From contig CANOBT010000128.1 in the NCBI GenBank assembly GCA_947564305.1, forward strand, positions 1 through 15,676: 15,676 nt of DNA. The letters are read 5' to 3'. This DNA is from an uncultured Lachnospiraceae bacterium (GTDB lineage Bacteria > Bacillota_A > Clostridia > Lachnospirales > Lachnospiraceae). Positions 14,479 through 15,676 of this stretch are shown here, piece by piece (position 1 is the first letter of the stretch; each line of letters opens with the position of its first letter). The position numbers were made by a program, and so were the translations under genes. The notes under the pieces are model-generated. The model was not told the DNA's origin. It ran no database searches and saw nothing but the letters and a program-made list of their open reading frames with translations.

Positions 14479-15564
14479 CTACGCAACTAAAGTCAATACT
14501 TCCTCAAAAAGGATATGCCTTGCTCCGCACTGGTAGATGAAACGCAACCGTTCTTCCTGGATATGACTATAGATATATGCATAGCCATCTTCGAAAGACA
14601 TGGCTTCACCACAGCCAGTACACGCGATCAAATGTGCCAGCGACATCAGCAGCCAGTACCTCCTGATTCCTTTTGAGGAACGGATCTGGTATCTGTCAAA
14701 TGCCAGTTTGTCCTTTGACTGACGGAAGAACACCTCAACCGGCCACCTTTCCACATAGTTGTCCAGAATCTCCTGAGTGCTTAAAGAAACGTCTGTGCTG
14801 ATAAAAGCACGCAGGGCTTTGGGAGCATGGAACGCCTCCTTCGGGTAGCTGATCAGTACCACTGCGTTTTCAATACCGTTGAGGCTTCCTTCATATCGAT
14901 AGACATAATAACTCCGACTGCCAACTGTCACGAGGATGACACTCGCATCTGTCTTCCGCAAATGAAGAGCAAACTCACTGACTTTCTGCTTAATGCCGCA
15001 GGGATACAATACCCGGTTTGTCTTCAGTGCCCCAATGGAATAGAAGCCCTTTTTGATAAAGGCACCCATGATATCGCCACATGTATACCAGCTGTCGCAA
15101 AGGAAATATGAAACCACTGGCGGCACGGGCAGTTCATCGGCAATCTCCTGCACAATCTTTACCTTTGATCTGGACTTGTCGTACATGACGATGGCATAAT
15201 TAAGGACAATGCCATTGCAGGAGAGCATGACAGCCACAGCCTGATGTCCATAATCCTGCTTTCCCTTGAGATGGGACTGGTGAAAATACGCATCTTCAAT
15301 CGGGTGCAGAGCCTGTGACGAAGGCTTTGTTTTAGAAGAGATGGTATCATCCACAATGCAGAAGACGGGTTTGCCAGACTGCCGGGCTTCCTTATAGATA
15401 AGCTGGATGACAGTAGTTTTGAGTATGTCTTCCAACTTGGAATCGTCCCATTTTCCTTTATTAAGGAAATGGGCAACCGTAGTACGGTGGCAGGGGCTGT
15501 ATTTTTCAAAATTAATGGTTTTCCCATGATATCCAAGAGAAAAGACGGATATCAGAATGGCCAT
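14479..15564 (-). CDS. IS4-type DDE transposase
   Basis: The 361-residue protein has a DDE/RNase H-like core. The first Asp is in CIVDDTISSK (Asp72/73), the second in FLCDSWYT (Asp157), and the third acidic residue is in YVERWPVEVFFRQSK. There Tyr270, Arg273, Glu277 and Lys284 fit the Y-(2)-R-(3)-E-(6)-K signature of the IS4 family exactly; IS701 transposases are close relatives. All catalytic residues are present, so it may be active. The start is doubtful: no ribosome binding site precedes the ATG at 15564, and the frame stays open upstream to about 15660 (reading LFTQTTIKHI just before the ATG) without a good start codon. The left IS end should lie between the MATE terminator and 14479; the right end is at or beyond the window edge. 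I could not identify terminal inverted repeats. Confidence 0.88.
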   Translation of the reverse strand: MAILISVFSLGYHGKTINFEKYSPCHRTTVAHFLNKGKWDDSKLEDILKTTVIQLIYKEARQSGKPVFCIVDDTISSKTKPSSQALHPIEDAYFHQSHLKGKQDYGHQAVAVMLSCNGIVLNYAIVMYDKSRSKVKIVQEIADELPVPPVVSYFLCDSWYTCGDIMGAFIKKGFYSIGALKTNRVLYPCGIKQKVSEFALHLRKTDASVILVTVGSRSYYVYRYEGSLNGIENAVVLISYPKEAFHAPKALRAFISTDVSLSTQEILDNYVERWPVEVFFRQSKDKLAFDRYQIRSSKGIRRYWLLMSLAHLIACTGCGEAMSFEDGYAYIYSHIQEERLRFIYQCGARHILFEEVLTLVA

Positions 15565-15676
15565 GATATGTTTGATGGTCGTTTGTGTAAAGAGGCGGCA
15601 TAAACTTAATTTTTTAAAGCAGTTGTAAAGTAACTCTGAATGGTATATACTGTTTTCTATAAGACATCATCCTTTG
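15565..15676 (-). other. Upstream part of the IS element, no complete gene
   Basis: This AT-rich stretch lies 5' of the transposase on the minus strand. It holds the open extension of the transposase frame and, in another frame, a short ORF starting MMSYRKQYIPFRVTLQLL. No promoter or inverted repeat could be assigned. It probably contains or leads to the right IS end. Confidence 0.4.

Noticed and set aside
1..15676. CRISPR array, tRNA or rRNA genes
   Set aside because: No regularly spaced short repeats, no tRNA cloverleaf and no rRNA-like sequence were seen.

Overview
The window looks like chromosomal DNA of a spore-forming, anaerobic Gram-positive bacterium of the Lachnospiraceae type. This rests on AT-rich intergenic DNA with strong AGGAGG-type ribosome binding sites, remnants of the sporulation gene spmA, an AgrC/AgrA-like LytTR two-component pair, and cytosolic carbohydrate-type and MATE genes common in gut Clostridia. 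The family assignment is inference; no rRNA or tRNA gene is present to confirm it.

Left part (1-5275): an accessory, defence-rich region. It opens with the C-terminal third of a type I restriction HsdR subunit, followed by a truncated rhuM-like gene. Next come two broken C-terminal copies of spmA (about 1424-1626 and 4880-5259). Both begin with an almost identical 29-bp sequence (26/29) and they bracket a compact, AT-rich three-gene operon (1738-4844). The operon encodes a STAND/AAA-like ATPase, a protein with a DpnII/MboI-like PD-(D/E)XK nuclease domain, and a protein with a possible HEPN-like helical domain. This is the best candidate for an undescribed system: ATPase sensor/switch, nuclease effector and helical partner, with its own promoter, next to restriction genes, and bounded by direct repeats. 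A rho-independent terminator follows the second spmA remnant.

Middle part (5276-9474): a 544-residue protein of unknown function converges on a LytTR response regulator/GHKL histidine kinase operon on the minus strand. No agrB/agrD-like peptide genes accompany the pair. The 345-bp gap above the regulator holds its probable promoter, paired AATTCGT repeats and a promoter for the next plus-strand gene.

Right part (9475-15676): a plus-strand run of a small unknown protein, an MgtC/SapB membrane protein and a cytosolic right-handed beta-helix protein. It ends against a minus-strand DJ-1/PfpI gene. A MATE transporter follows, preceded by a near-consensus promoter and an unusually structured leader of about 180 nt. 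The window closes in an IS4-type transposase on the minus strand, whose far IS end lies outside the window.
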